Source: Allosphingosinicella sp. (GTDB lineage: Bacteria > Pseudomonadota > Alphaproteobacteria > Sphingomonadales > Sphingomonadaceae). From it: a DNA stretch of 5,146 bases. The notes below the pieces were generated by a model. The model was not told the DNA's origin. It made no database searches and was given only the letters and a program-made list of their open reading frames with translations. Made by a program: the position numbers and the translations under genes. The number at the start of each line of letters is the position of its first letter. The first letter of the stretch is position 1. The stretch lies in contig JASLBD010000470.1 of the NCBI GenBank assembly GCA_030146745.1, forward strand, positions 1-5,146, written 5' to 3'. This document shows positions 1-5,146 of the stretch, piece after piece.

Positions 1-421
1 CTTCTGGGCGGAGAAGGGCAGGGGCGCCTGGCTCAACGAGCGGCGCCTTCGGGTCTCCGCCCGCCGCGACCTCGCCGACGCCCTGATCGCCACCGGGGTG
101 CCGTGGAAGGGCCACGGGCATCTCGACCGCTTCCAGAAGATCCTCGACGCCGTGGGTCCCGAAGTGGCCGGCATCCGCCGCTTCGGCTCGGCCGCTTTGG
201 ACCTCGCCTGGGTCGCGGCCGGCCGCTTCGACGGCTTCTGGGAGGAGGACCTCCAGCTCTGGGACGTCGCCGCCGGAATCCTGCTCGTCCGCGAGGCGGG
301 CGGCTTCGTCACCGACTTCCGCGGCGCCGATTCGGCGCTCGAGAAGGGGCAGGTGCTGGCCGCCAACGACCAGCTCCATTCCAGGCTCCACAAGCTCGTG
401 GCGGGGGCGCTTCGAACCTGA
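1..421 (+). CDS. Inositol-1-monophosphatase family protein, C-terminal part
   Basis: The gene is cut by the left edge; codons read in frame from position 2, giving 139 residues and a TGA stop at 419-421. Family members run about 260-275 residues, so roughly the N-terminal half is missing, including the DPLDGT metal-binding motif. Visible are the strand region FWAEKGRGAWLNERRLRVS, the conserved helix RRFGSAALDLAWVAAGRFDG, and LWDVAAG followed by VREAGG and TDF. The Asp of WDxAAG is a magnesium ligand in this family, and it is present, so the visible part looks intact. The family hydrolyses phosphate monoesters such as inositol-1-phosphate in the cytoplasm; some members act on other sugar phosphates or PAP, and the exact substrate cannot be told from this half. 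The 210-bp gap and the functional break suggest it is not part of the nuo operon that follows. Family assignment is strong; a specific symbol such as suhB is not justified. Confidence 0.93.
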   Translation, partial: FWAEKGRGAWLNERRLRVSARRDLADALIATGVPWKGHGHLDRFQKILDAVGPEVAGIRRFGSAALDLAWVAAGRFDGFWEEDLQLWDVAAGILLVREAGGFVTDFRGADSALEKGQVLAANDQLHSRLHKLVAGALRT

Positions 422-568
422 GCGAAATCGAGAGGCCCGGCGCCTTTTCCCTCTCTCGAGAAAAACGGGAGGGAGCAAAGCGGGGAACTCGGCAAGCCGG
501 TTGGATTCCTTCATTATCTCCGCTCCGGCGAGCGAAGGGGCGACAATCCCTCAAGGGCCCCAAAGCGG

Positions 569-597
569 TTGCGATGGCGGGGCCTGTGCCCTAGAAG
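569..597 (+). promoter_or_regulatory. Candidate sigma-70-type promoter for nuo operon
   Basis: TTGCGA (569-574) and TAGAAG (592-597) match 4 of 6 bases of each housekeeping consensus box, with an optimal 17-nt spacer. The -10 box ends 34 nt before the nuoA ATG, leaving a short leader that includes the Shine-Dalgarno site. It is the best pair I found in the spacer, but such matches occur by chance and alphaproteobacterial promoters often diverge from consensus, so this is weak evidence. Confidence 0.25.
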
Positions 598-620
598 CCG
601 CCGCAACCTCGCGTCCCCCT

Positions 621-626
621 GGAGAG
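621..626 (+). promoter_or_regulatory. Shine-Dalgarno site that fixes the nuoA start
   Basis: GGAGAG lies 5 nt before the ATG at 632. This favours 632 over the in-frame ATG at 569, which would add 21 residues of arginine-rich sequence unlike any NuoA N-terminus. Confidence 0.75.
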
Positions 627-631
627 TCTCG

Positions 632-1009
632 ATGGCGTCGACCGCCGCCGGTTATCTGCCGATACTCCTGTTCCTCGCCGTCGCCCTGTCGCTGTCGCTG
701 TCCTTCGTCGTCCTTCCGATGATGGTCTCGAAGCTGACCGGGGCGGCCAATCCCTATCCGGACAAGCTCGCCGAATATGAGTGCGGCTTCCCGGCCTTCG
801 AGGACAGCCGGGCCCAGTTCGACGTCCGCTTCTACCTGGTCGCGATCCTGTTCATCATCTTCGACCTCGAGGCGGCCTTCCTTTTTCCCTGGGCGGTGAC
901 GCTCGGCTATATCGGGATCGCCGGCTGGGCTGCGATGATGATCTTCCTCGTCGAGCTCACCCTAGGCTTCGCCTACGCCTGGAAGAAAGGGGCGCTCGAA
1001 TGGGAGTGA
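632..1009 (+). CDS. nuoA: NADH-quinone oxidoreductase subunit A
   Basis: NuoA is a small membrane subunit of complex I. It sits at the junction of the membrane and peripheral arms, close to the quinone-binding cavity, in the cytoplasmic membrane. The 125-residue product has the expected length and three membrane segments: about residues 8-31, 66-87 and 92-117. Family hallmarks are present: YECG at 49-52, whose Cys lies on the loop after helix 1, the [14 protein letters not shown] block with D78 and E80 in helix 2, and E109 in helix 3. The start at 632 is chosen from the Shine-Dalgarno site GGAGAG and from the N-terminus, which leads straight into helix 1. It is the first nuo gene in the operon, and its last 10 nt overlap the start of nuoB, so the two are probably translationally coupled. 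No unusual substitutions were noticed. Confidence 0.97.
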   Translation: MASTAAGYLPILLFLAVALSLSLSFVVLPMMVSKLTGAANPYPDKLAEYECGFPAFEDSRAQFDVRFYLVAILFIIFDLEAAFLFPWAVTLGYIGIAGWAAMMIFLVELTLGFAYAWKKGALEWE

Positions 1010-1554
1010 TCCTCGATCCGAGGCATGAGAATGAGCGGCCGTCCGACCTCCAGCAGCCGGACCCCCGCTTCTTCGCCGACCTTCAGGGCGAAATTTCCGA
1101 CAAGGGCTTCCTCGTCACCTCGACCGAGGATCTGTTCCAGTGGGCGCGGACCGGCTCGATGTGGTGGATGACCTTCGGCCTCGCCTGCTGCGCGGTCGAG
1201 ATGATCCACGCCAACATGCCGCGCTACGACCTCGAGCGCTTCGGCGTGGCGCCACGCGCCAGCCCGCGCCAGTCGGACGTGATGATCGTCGCCGGCACCT
1301 TGTGCAACAAGATGGCCCCGGCCCTGAGGCGGGTCTACGACCAGATGTCGGAGCCGCGCTACGTCATCTCGATGGGCAGCTGCGCCAACGGCGGCGGCTA
1401 TTATCATTACAGCTATTCGGTGGTGCGCGGCTGCGACCGCATCGTTCCCGTGGACATCTATGTCCCGGGCTGCCCGCCGACCGCCGAGGCGCTGCTCTAC
1501 GGCGTCATGCAATTGCAGCGGAAGATCCGCCGCATCGGAACGATAGAGCGCTGA
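1000..1554 (+). CDS. nuoB: NADH-quinone oxidoreductase subunit B (N2 cluster subunit)
   Basis: NuoB (PSST/20-kDa type) carries the terminal [4Fe-4S] cluster N2 that passes electrons to quinone at the NuoB/NuoD interface. The 184-residue product holds the four cluster ligands: adjacent C63 and C64 in [10 protein letters not shown]128 in [12 protein letters not shown], and C158 in [11 protein letters not shown]. The conserved [13 protein letters not shown] segment (about 89-101) is also present, so the subunit looks fully functional. The ATG at 1000 is preferred: AAAGGGG lies at 986-992, 7 nt upstream, and this start overlaps the nuoA end by 10 nt. A GTG at 1006 in the same frame is possible but would remove only two residues. 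Upstream extension in this frame is an out-of-frame shadow of nuoA. nuoC follows after 1 nt. Confidence 0.97.
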   Translation: MGVILDPRHENERPSDLQQPDPRFFADLQGEISDKGFLVTSTEDLFQWARTGSMWWMTFGLACCAVEMIHANMPRYDLERFGVAPRASPRQSDVMIVAGTLCNKMAPALRRVYDQMSEPRYVISMGSCANGGGYYHYSYSVVRGCDRIVPVDIYVPGCPPTAEALLYGVMQLQRKIRRIGTIER

Positions 1555-1555
1555 G

Positions 1556-2221
1556 ATGGCGAACAACTCCGCGCCCCGGATCGCGCCCCGCGAAGGGCTG
1601 ATCGACGAAGTCACGGCCGCGCTCGGCGATGCCCTGATCGAGGCGAAGGACGCGGTCGGCGAAGACTCCTTCACGGTCCGGCGCGAGAGCATCCTCGACG
1701 TCTGCCGCATCTTGCGGGATCGGTTCGAATATCAGCAGCTGATGGAGATCGCCGGGGTCGACTATCCGCAGCGGGCGGAGCGGTTCGAGGTGGTCTACCA
1801 CCTGCTGTCGCTGACGAAGAACCACCGGATCCGGGTCCGGGTCTCGACCGACGAGGACATGCCGGTGCCGTCGGTGACGTCGCTCTGGCCCGTCGCGGGC
1901 TGGCTCGAGCGCGAGGTGTTCGACCTTTACGGGGTCATCTTCGACGGCAATGACGATCTTCGCCGGATCCTCACCGACTACGGTTTCCGCGGCTTCCCGT
2001 TCCGCAAGGACTTCCCGCTCTCGGGCTATGTCGAGCTGCGCTATTCGGAGGAGCAGAAGAGGGTGGTCTACGAGCCGGTGCGGCTCGCCCAGGACTTCCG
2101 CCCGTTCGATTTCCTCAGCCCCTGGGAGGGCGCGGCCTACATATTGCCGGGCGACGAGAAGGCGGCTCCGGAAGCGCCCGGAGCCCCGACTCCGCTCAAG
2201 GCCGGGGAGATCAAGAAATGA
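1556..2221 (+). CDS. nuoC: NADH-quinone oxidoreductase subunit C (30-kDa type)
   Basis: NuoC is a peripheral-arm subunit of complex I without a redox centre; it packs against NuoD and NuoB. The 221-residue product is a stand-alone NuoC, not the NuoCD fusion of enterobacteria. Recognisable blocks are MEIAGVDYP (63-71), [16 protein letters not shown] (116-131), [17 protein letters not shown] (139-155), [16 protein letters not shown] (160-175) and FDFLSPWEG (184-192). After about residue 195 it ends in an Ala/Pro-rich tail with Lys/Glu, likely disordered and variable in the family. Two positions where I expect His are changed: N132 in the 30-kDa signature region (usually EGHPDLRRIL) and F147 in [11 protein letters not shown] (usually GHPFRKDF). 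The start follows the nuoB stop by 1 nt without a strong Shine-Dalgarno site, so re-initiation by coupled ribosomes is likely. Confidence 0.96.
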   Translation: MANNSAPRIAPREGLIDEVTAALGDALIEAKDAVGEDSFTVRRESILDVCRILRDRFEYQQLMEIAGVDYPQRAERFEVVYHLLSLTKNHRIRVRVSTDEDMPVPSVTSLWPVAGWLEREVFDLYGVIFDGNDDLRRILTDYGFRGFPFRKDFPLSGYVELRYSEEQKRVVYEPVRLAQDFRPFDFLSPWEGAAYILPGDEKAAPEAPGAPTPLKAGEIKK

Positions 2222-2231
2222 GGGGGGCTCT

Positions 2232-2319
2232 CGTCGTCCCAGCGAAGGCTGGGACCCCAGCGGGTGAAGACCACCTGCGCCTTTCACCCCCCGGGGCCCC
2301 AGCCTTCGCTGGGGCGACG
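2232..2319. repeat. Paired inverted REP-like palindromes between nuoC and nuoD
   Basis: Two 37-nt arms, 2232-2268 and 2283-2319, are inverted copies of each other with 33 of 37 positions matching and a 14-nt centre. Each arm contains its own hairpin: CCCAGC-GAAG-GCTGGG at 2238-2253, and the complementary CCCAGC-CTTC-GCTGGG at 2298-2313, extendable by one pair. Two REP units in inverted orientation form the arrangement called a REPIN or BIME in other bacteria. REP-like units with this GCGAAGGC core are, from memory, abundant between sphingomonad genes. Such elements are usually spread by a RAYT transposase encoded elsewhere; none is in this window. The element nearly fills the nuoC-nuoD gap and ends 8 nt before the nuoD ATG. 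A transcript could fold either as two small hairpins or as one long stem, possibly shielding the upstream nuoABC message from 3' decay. That effect is an inference. Confidence 0.9.
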
Positions 2320-2327
2320 GTGATCGC

Positions 2328-3563
2328 ATGACCCTCGCCAGCGAGAACATGTCCCACGAGCAGCAGGTCGCCCGCTCCGGCGCGACCGAGTCCGAGATCG
2401 CCAATTACACGATCAACTTCGGGCCCCAGCATCCGGCGGCGCACGGCGTGCTGCGCCTGATCCTCGAGCTCGACGGCGAGATCGTCGAGCGGGTCGATCC
2501 CCATGTCGGACTGCTCCACCGCGGCACCGAGAAATTGTGCGAGTACAAGACCTACATCCAGTCCGTCCCCTACATGGACCGGCTCGATTACGTCTCGCCC
2601 ATGTCGATGGAGCATAGCTACGTCCTCGCCATCGAGAAATTGCTCGGGCTCGAGGTGCCGCTGCGCGCCCAGTATCTGAGGACCTTCTTCGCCGAGCTGA
2701 CGCGGGTGTCGAACCACCTGCTCAACATCGGAAGCCACATCATGGACGTCGGGGCGATGACTCCGAACCTGTGGCTGTTCGAGCCGCGCGAAGACATCAT
2801 GAACTATTACGAGCGGGTGTCGGGCGCCCGGATGCACGCCAATTACTTCCGGCCGGGCGGAGTTCATCAGGACGTGCCGGCGGGGCTGCTCGAAGAGATC
2901 GTCGCCTGGTGCGATTCCAAGCTCCTGCCGATGTTCGAGGATTCGCTCAGCCTCGTCGTCGACAACCGCATCTTCAAGCAGCGCAACGTCGACATCAGCG
3001 TCGTGTCGAAGGAGGATGCGATCGCCTGGGGCTTCTCCGGGCCGATGATCCGCGCGGCGGGCATCCCCTGGGACATCCGCAAGTCGCAGCCCTACGACGC
3101 CTACGACCGGGTCGAGTTCGAAATTCCGGTCGGGACGAAGGGCGATTGCTACGACCGGATGATGGTCCGGGCCGAGGAGGTCCGGCAGTCGGTCCGGATC
3201 ATGAAGCAGTGCCTCGACCAGATCCCCGAGGGGCCGATCGCCTCGCTCGACCGCAAGGTGGTGCCGCCCAAGCGGGCCGAGATGAAGCAGTCGATGGAAG
3301 CGCTCATCCACCATTTCAAGCTCTACACCGAGGGCTTCCACGTCCCCGCGGGCGAGGTCTATGTCGCCACCGAGAGCCCGAAGGGCGAGTTCGGAATCTA
3401 TCTCGTCGCCGACGGCACCAACAAACCCTATCGGGTCAAGATCAGGCCGACCGGCTTCAGCCACCTGCAGGCGATGGACTTCATGACCCGGGGCCACATG
3501 CTCGCCGACGTCACCGCCATCCTCGGCTCGCTCGACATCGTCTTCGGGGAGATCGACCGGTGA
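2328..3563 (+). CDS. nuoD: NADH-quinone oxidoreductase subunit D (49-kDa type)
   Basis: NuoD forms, with NuoB, the quinone-reducing site of complex I. The 411-residue product has the expected length and is well conserved throughout. Key features: [10 protein letters not shown] (31-40), with the His of the quinone headgroup site; GLLHRGTEK (61-69), the 49-kDa signature; RLDY with Y88, the expected quinone-site tyrosine; GGVHQDVP (177-184); and [11 protein letters not shown] (212-222). It closes with the family-typical C-terminus FGEIDR. The start at 2328 is a reasonable choice, with GGTGA (2319-2323) 4 nt upstream, but that site abuts the REP pair. An ATG at 2349 would give a 404-residue protein and cannot be excluded, as the first 25 residues are not conserved. 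The GTG of the next gene overlaps the stop codon by 4 nt. Confidence 0.97.
   Translation: MTLASENMSHEQQVARSGATESEIANYTINFGPQHPAAHGVLRLILELDGEIVERVDPHVGLLHRGTEKLCEYKTYIQSVPYMDRLDYVSPMSMEHSYVLAIEKLLGLEVPLRAQYLRTFFAELTRVSNHLLNIGSHIMDVGAMTPNLWLFEPREDIMNYYERVSGARMHANYFRPGGVHQDVPAGLLEEIVAWCDSKLLPMFEDSLSLVVDNRIFKQRNVDISVVSKEDAIAWGFSGPMIRAAGIPWDIRKSQPYDAYDRVEFEIPVGTKGDCYDRMMVRAEEVRQSVRIMKQCLDQIPEGPIASLDRKVVPPKRAEMKQSMEALIHHFKLYTEGFHVPAGEVYVATESPKGEFGIYLVADGTNKPYRVKIRPTGFSHLQAMDFMTRGHMLADVTAILGSLDIVFGEIDR
3546..3551 (+). promoter_or_regulatory. Shine-Dalgarno site for the GTG-started 90-aa gene
   Basis: GGGGAG inside the last codons of nuoD lies 8 nt before the GTG at 3560. It supports that GTG over the in-frame ATG at 3584, which would cut into the first hydrophobic segment. 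Confidence 0.65.
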
Positions 3564-3832
3564 GCCAGGTCCTTTTGCTCGCCATGTTCGTTCTGGCCCC
3601 GGCGACGGTGTTCGCTCAGCTTCCTGTGAAGGCGCGGCGGTATTTCCTCGCCGCCGCGGTCGCGGCGCTCTTCGCCTACACCCTGGTGGTGGGGCCGGCG
3701 GCCGGCGGCGGAGCGCTTCTCGTCCTTCCGCTCGCGCTGATGGGCATCATCGCGGCGGCGATCCTCGTCGAGGCGGTGGCCCTGGTGCGGCGGCTGCTCG
3801 GCAAGAAGGGGAGGCCCGCGGCGCATGGCTGA
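3560..3832 (+). CDS. Small hydrophobic membrane protein (90 aa), unknown function
   Basis: I do not recognise a family. The predicted 90-residue protein starts at GTG with a good Shine-Dalgarno site and overlaps the nuoD stop by 4 nt (GTGA). It is strongly hydrophobic, with segments at about 3-19 (could be a signal anchor, with an AXA-like TVFAQ end), 28-45 and 51-76. It ends in a basic tail ([10 protein letters not shown]), which by the positive-inside rule suggests a cytoplasmic C-terminus. Base composition is GC-rich like its neighbours, and the frame is kept from nuoD to the next gene, which speaks for a real gene. Alphaproteobacterial nuo operons are known to hold unidentified reading frames between core subunits, so an accessory or assembly role for complex I is plausible but not shown. 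Confidence 0.75.
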   Translation: MSQVLLLAMFVLAPATVFAQLPVKARRYFLAAAVAALFAYTLVVGPAAGGGALLVLPLALMGIIAAAILVEAVALVRRLLGKKGRPAAHG

Positions 3833-4046
3833 CAAACGTACCATCGCCATGCTCGCTGTAACCGTCGCCGTCGTGGCGGTCGGTGCGTTCTACCTGTTCA
3901 CCCCCGACGACCGCGCCGACGGCACGACGATGCGGACGGTCGGTGGCATCGGCGCGGTGCTGGTCCTGCTTCTGCTGGTCGCGCTCGCCTCCGGCTCCAG
4001 CCGCAAGCGCGACGCCCTCGACGAGGAAGAGCGCAAGGATGGCTGA
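3825..4046 (+). CDS. Two-helix small membrane protein (73 aa), unknown function
   Basis: I recognise no family. The product begins MADKRTIA and has a first hydrophobic helix at about 7-25, a short polar loop (TPDDRADGTT) and a second helix at about 39-56. It ends in a charged tail, SSRKRDALDEEERKDG, that is probably cytoplasmic. The ATG at 3825 overlaps the preceding gene by 8 nt (ATGGCTGA); the purine-rich AAGGGGAGG at 3806-3814, 10 nt upstream, can serve as ribosome-binding site. The purine-rich codons of the charged tail in turn supply a ribosome-binding site for the next reading frame. Hydrophobic pattern, tight overlaps on both sides and GC-rich codon use support a translated gene. Its place in the nuo operon makes a link to complex I possible, without direct evidence. 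Confidence 0.75.
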   Translation: MADKRTIAMLAVTVAVVAVGAFYLFTPDDRADGTTMRTVGGIGAVLVLLLLVALASGSSRKRDALDEEERKDG

Positions 4047-4116
4047 TATTCGCACTATCGCCGGCGCACTGACCGCCCCCTTTCTCGACATCACCTTCCG
4101 GGAGATCCGTCGGTGA
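4039..4116 (+). CDS. 25-aa mini-ORF with nuoD-tail-like end (possible duplication seam)
   Basis: This very short frame encodes 25 residues beginning MADIRTIAG and ending LDITFREIRR. It overlaps its upstream neighbour by 8 nt (ATGGCTGA) and its downstream neighbour by 4 nt (GTGA), and GAGGAAGAG at 4023-4031 lies 7 nt before the ATG, so it could be translated. Its head matches the start of the 73-aa gene in 7 of 8 residues (MADKRTIA) and shares MADI with NuoE. Its tail matches the NuoD C-terminus [10 protein letters not shown] in 7 of 10 residues. It has no membrane segment or domain. The simplest reading is a relic formed when a nuoD-end fragment was joined to a gene start; it may survive because it couples translation to the next gene. 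Whether the peptide itself does anything is unknown. Confidence 0.45.
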   Translation: MADIRTIAGALTAPFLDITFREIRR

Positions 4117-4117
4117 G
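4084..4117 (+). repeat. Diverged copy of the nuoD 3' end
   Basis: These 34 bases match the last 34 bases across the nuoD stop (3531-3564) at 28 of 34 positions without gaps and in the same codon phase. Both copies end in CGGTGAG, supply a Shine-Dalgarno core (GGGAGA) and set up a GTG start overlapping a TGA stop. Homology is likely but the stretch is short. Selection for the same junction architecture could add to the resemblance. Confidence 0.5.
4100..4105 (+). promoter_or_regulatory. Shine-Dalgarno site for the 166-aa gene
   Basis: GGGAGA lies 7 nt before the GTG at 4113. It supports that start, which also gives a complete signal peptide; the next in-frame ATG would remove it. Confidence 0.65.
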
Positions 4118-4613
4118 GCCGCTTTTCGCGATACTGGCAGCCTTGGCCTCCTTCGCAGCGCCCGTTGCTGCGAGCGCGACCTTGCCCCCGCCGCCGCCGC
4201 CGCATACCCCGCAACGTGCAGGCTGTGCCATGGCCGCTTTGGTGGCTGCCATCGATAGCAAAGACCGGTCATTCTTTTCGAATGGCCCCAAGGTCTATTC
4301 GGAACGGCTTGGAGAGGTCGCGTCCAGAGAATTGGATGAGTTCTTCACTGAGTTCACGGCTCAATCGGTGCGCAAACGCGCGGAGCCCCTTCGCCTCCAT
4401 GACTGGGGGTTCCTGGAGGTCTCCGGAACCATGCCGCTCTACGTGATGACCCTCCAGCGAGGAGCGGGCGAGGGAGCGCACTGGTCCGCCTGGCTGATCC
4501 AATTCAAGTCGGATGCAATTATCAGTGTCAGGCGAGCAGACGAATTGTGGCCATTTGCCGACCACCGTCATCGTTTCGATTCTGACTGTTCCAAGGCTTG
4601 GGCGAATGGCTGA
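4113..4613 (+). CDS. Predicted exported protein (166 aa), unknown function
   Basis: I recognise no family. The product starts at GTG with a classical signal peptide: R2, a hydrophobic core LFAILAALASFAA, and a likely cleavage after A22 in PVAASA-TLPP. Six prolines follow (25-30), then a globular region of about 130 residues. The mature part has only two cysteines, C38 and C159, which could form a disulfide in the periplasm. The order of a helix ALVAAIDSKDRSFF and late Trp-rich strands (HWSAWLIQF) vaguely recalls NTF2/SnoaL-like folds; this is a guess. Its GC is lower than that of the neighbours (by hand 64/120 at 4261-4380 and 29/60 at 4501-4560, against 40/60 for nuoD 3241-3300), with codons such as aga, agt, ata and tca, suggesting transfer or relaxed constraint. 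It overlaps nuoE by 8 nt. Confidence 0.75.
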   Translation: MRPLFAILAALASFAAPVAASATLPPPPPPHTPQRAGCAMAALVAAIDSKDRSFFSNGPKVYSERLGEVASRELDEFFTEFTAQSVRKRAEPLRLHDWGFLEVSGTMPLYVMTLQRGAGEGAHWSAWLIQFKSDAIISVRRADELWPFADHRHRFDSDCSKAWANG

Positions 4614-5146
4614 CATCCTCCCCACCTCCATCGAACTCGACGAGGTCCGCGCCCGCTGGGGCGCGTTCGCCTTCACGCGCGAGAACGACAGGAAGGCGAA
4701 GCTGCTCGTCGACCGCTATCCGCCCGGGCGGCAGCAGAGCGCGGTCATTCCCCTGCTCGACCTCGCCCAGCGCCAGGTCGGGGCGGAGACGGATACCCAG
4801 GGCTGGCTGCCCATCCCGGTGATCGAATATGTCGCGAAGTATCTCGGCATGCCCTACATCCGGGCCTACGAGGTCGCGACCTTCTACACGATGTTCAACC
4901 TTCGCCCGGTCGGCCGCTTCCACGTCCAGGTCTGCGGCACCACGCCCTGCATGCTGCGCGGCTCGGACGACGTCTTCGCGGCCTGCAAGGCCAGGGGGAT
5001 GAAGAAGGGCCAGACCACCGCGGACGGGCTCTTCACGCTTTCCGAGGTCGAGTGCCTCGGCGCCTGCGCCAACGCCCCGATGGTCCAGATCAACGACGAC
5101 AATTACGAGGATCTGACCTTCGACAGCACGACCGCGATCCTCGAGG
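4606..5146 (+). CDS. nuoE: NADH-quinone oxidoreductase subunit E, 3' end missing
   Basis: NuoE (24-kDa type) has a thioredoxin-like fold and holds the [2Fe-2S] cluster N1a beside the NADH-oxidising NuoF. The 180 residues visible include an N-terminal helical region with YPPGRQQSAVIPLLDLAQRQ (39-58), then YEVATFYTMFNLRPVG (88-103). The four cluster ligands are C110 and C115 in CGTTPC and C150 and C154 in ECLGAC, followed by NAPMVQIND. All expected ligands are present. The gene runs off the right edge in frame; family members of about 160-240 residues mean that only the C-terminus is missing. The ATG at 4606 overlaps the preceding stop by 8 nt (ATGGCTGA). The ribosome-binding site is weak (AAGG at 4593-4596), so its translation may depend on coupling to the 166-aa gene. 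nuoF would be expected next. Confidence 0.97.
   Translation, partial: MADILPTSIELDEVRARWGAFAFTRENDRKAKLLVDRYPPGRQQSAVIPLLDLAQRQVGAETDTQGWLPIPVIEYVAKYLGMPYIRAYEVATFYTMFNLRPVGRFHVQVCGTTPCMLRGSDDVFAACKARGMKKGQTTADGLFTLSEVECLGACANAPMVQINDDNYEDLTFDSTTAILE

Larger units (their letters stand above)
422..631. other. Intergenic spacer between the phosphatase gene and nuoA
   Basis: I see no supportable gene in these 210 bases. They contain an 8-bp palindrome TCTCGAGA (454-461), a small hairpin CGCTC-CGGC-GAGCG (521-534) and a longer-range inverted pair GGCCCC (556-561) / GGGGCC (579-584). None is followed by a T-run, so no intrinsic terminator for the phosphatase gene can be called. The 3' part is the natural place for the nuo promoter. 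Reading frames across the spacer lack family resemblance and are best explained by high GC. Confidence 0.6.

Noticed and set aside
448..475. Possible intrinsic terminator after the phosphatase gene
   Set aside because: Imperfect pairing of CCCTC with GAGGG around an A-rich loop is not followed by a T-run on the + strand.
103..594. Plus-strand frame of 163 codons across the phosphatase end and the spacer
   Set aside because: It is extremely Arg/Pro/Gly-rich, overlaps the conserved phosphatase frame and lacks any family resemblance.
569..631. Upstream extension of nuoA by 21 residues
   Set aside because: The extension is arginine-rich and unlike NuoA N-termini; the ATG at 632 has a good Shine-Dalgarno site.
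973..1710. Long minus-strand open frame (245 codons) opposite nuoB
   Set aside because: It is antisense to a clearly conserved gene, rich in Arg/His/Asp as typical of high-GC mirror frames, and resembles no family.
2232..2319. CRISPR repeat or rho-independent terminator reading of the nuoC-nuoD palindromes
   Set aside because: There are only two arms, in inverted rather than direct orientation and without spacers, and no T-run follows the stem; a REP pair fits better.
1505..2404. Minus-strand open frame of 299 codons opposite nuoC
   Set aside because: It runs through the REP pair and is antisense to nuoC; composition is that of a shadow frame and no ribosome-binding site or domain is seen.
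2211..3497. Minus-strand open frame of 428 codons opposite nuoD
   Set aside because: It is the longest open frame in the window, but it is antisense to a full-length, conserved NuoD and has no recognisable motif.
3747..4291. Minus-strand frames opposite the accessory ORFs
   Set aside because: The plus-strand frames have starts, ribosome-binding sites, hydrophobic pattern and consistent overlaps; the minus frames have none of these.

Overview
The window is a high-GC chromosomal segment that reads as an alphaproteobacterium, most likely a sphingomonad (Sphingomonadales). This rests on three things: unfused nuoC and nuoD in the order nuoA-B-C-D-E; protein sequences of alphaproteobacterial complex I type, as judged from memory; and a paired palindromic repeat with the core CCCAGC-GAAG-GCTGGG, a type I associate with sphingomonad intergenic regions. 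The assignment is by recognition and was not searched. All supported genes are on the + strand.

Layout. Positions 1-421 hold the C-terminal half of an inositol-monophosphatase-family protein. A 210-bp spacer (422-631) follows, with a weak candidate promoter and a clear Shine-Dalgarno site. The NADH:quinone oxidoreductase (respiratory complex I) operon then begins: nuoA (632-1009), nuoB (1000-1554), nuoC (1556-2221), nuoD (2328-3563), and at the right edge nuoE (4606 to beyond 5146). nuoA/nuoB overlap and nuoB/nuoC are 1 nt apart, but nuoC and nuoD are separated by 106 nt, almost all of it a near-perfect inverted pair of REP-like palindromes (2232-2319).

The least ordinary part is the 1.05-kb interval between nuoD and nuoE. 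It holds four tightly overlapping reading frames that I cannot assign to a family: a 90-aa membrane protein (3560-3832), a 73-aa two-helix membrane protein (3825-4046), a 25-aa mini-ORF (4039-4116) and a 166-aa predicted exported protein (4113-4613). The junctions repeat. Three successive gene borders are the identical 8-nt overlap ATGGCTGA, and two are GTGA overlaps preceded by nearly the same 34-nt sequence. The mini-ORF looks like a seam: its start resembles the start of the 73-aa gene (and of nuoE), and its end resembles the end of nuoD. The 166-aa gene beside it is visibly poorer in GC than the nuo genes. I infer that this interval grew by duplication or recombination at gene borders and received a foreign or fast-evolving gene, while translational coupling through to nuoE was kept.

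Functionally, NuoB, C, D and E belong to the peripheral arm of complex I and NuoA to its membrane arm. The small proteins sit in the operon and are membrane or export types, so they could be accessory or assembly factors, but nothing in their sequence proves this. I found no CRISPR array, tRNA, rRNA, insertion sequence or defence system. This is a core metabolic operon with an unusual accessory insert.
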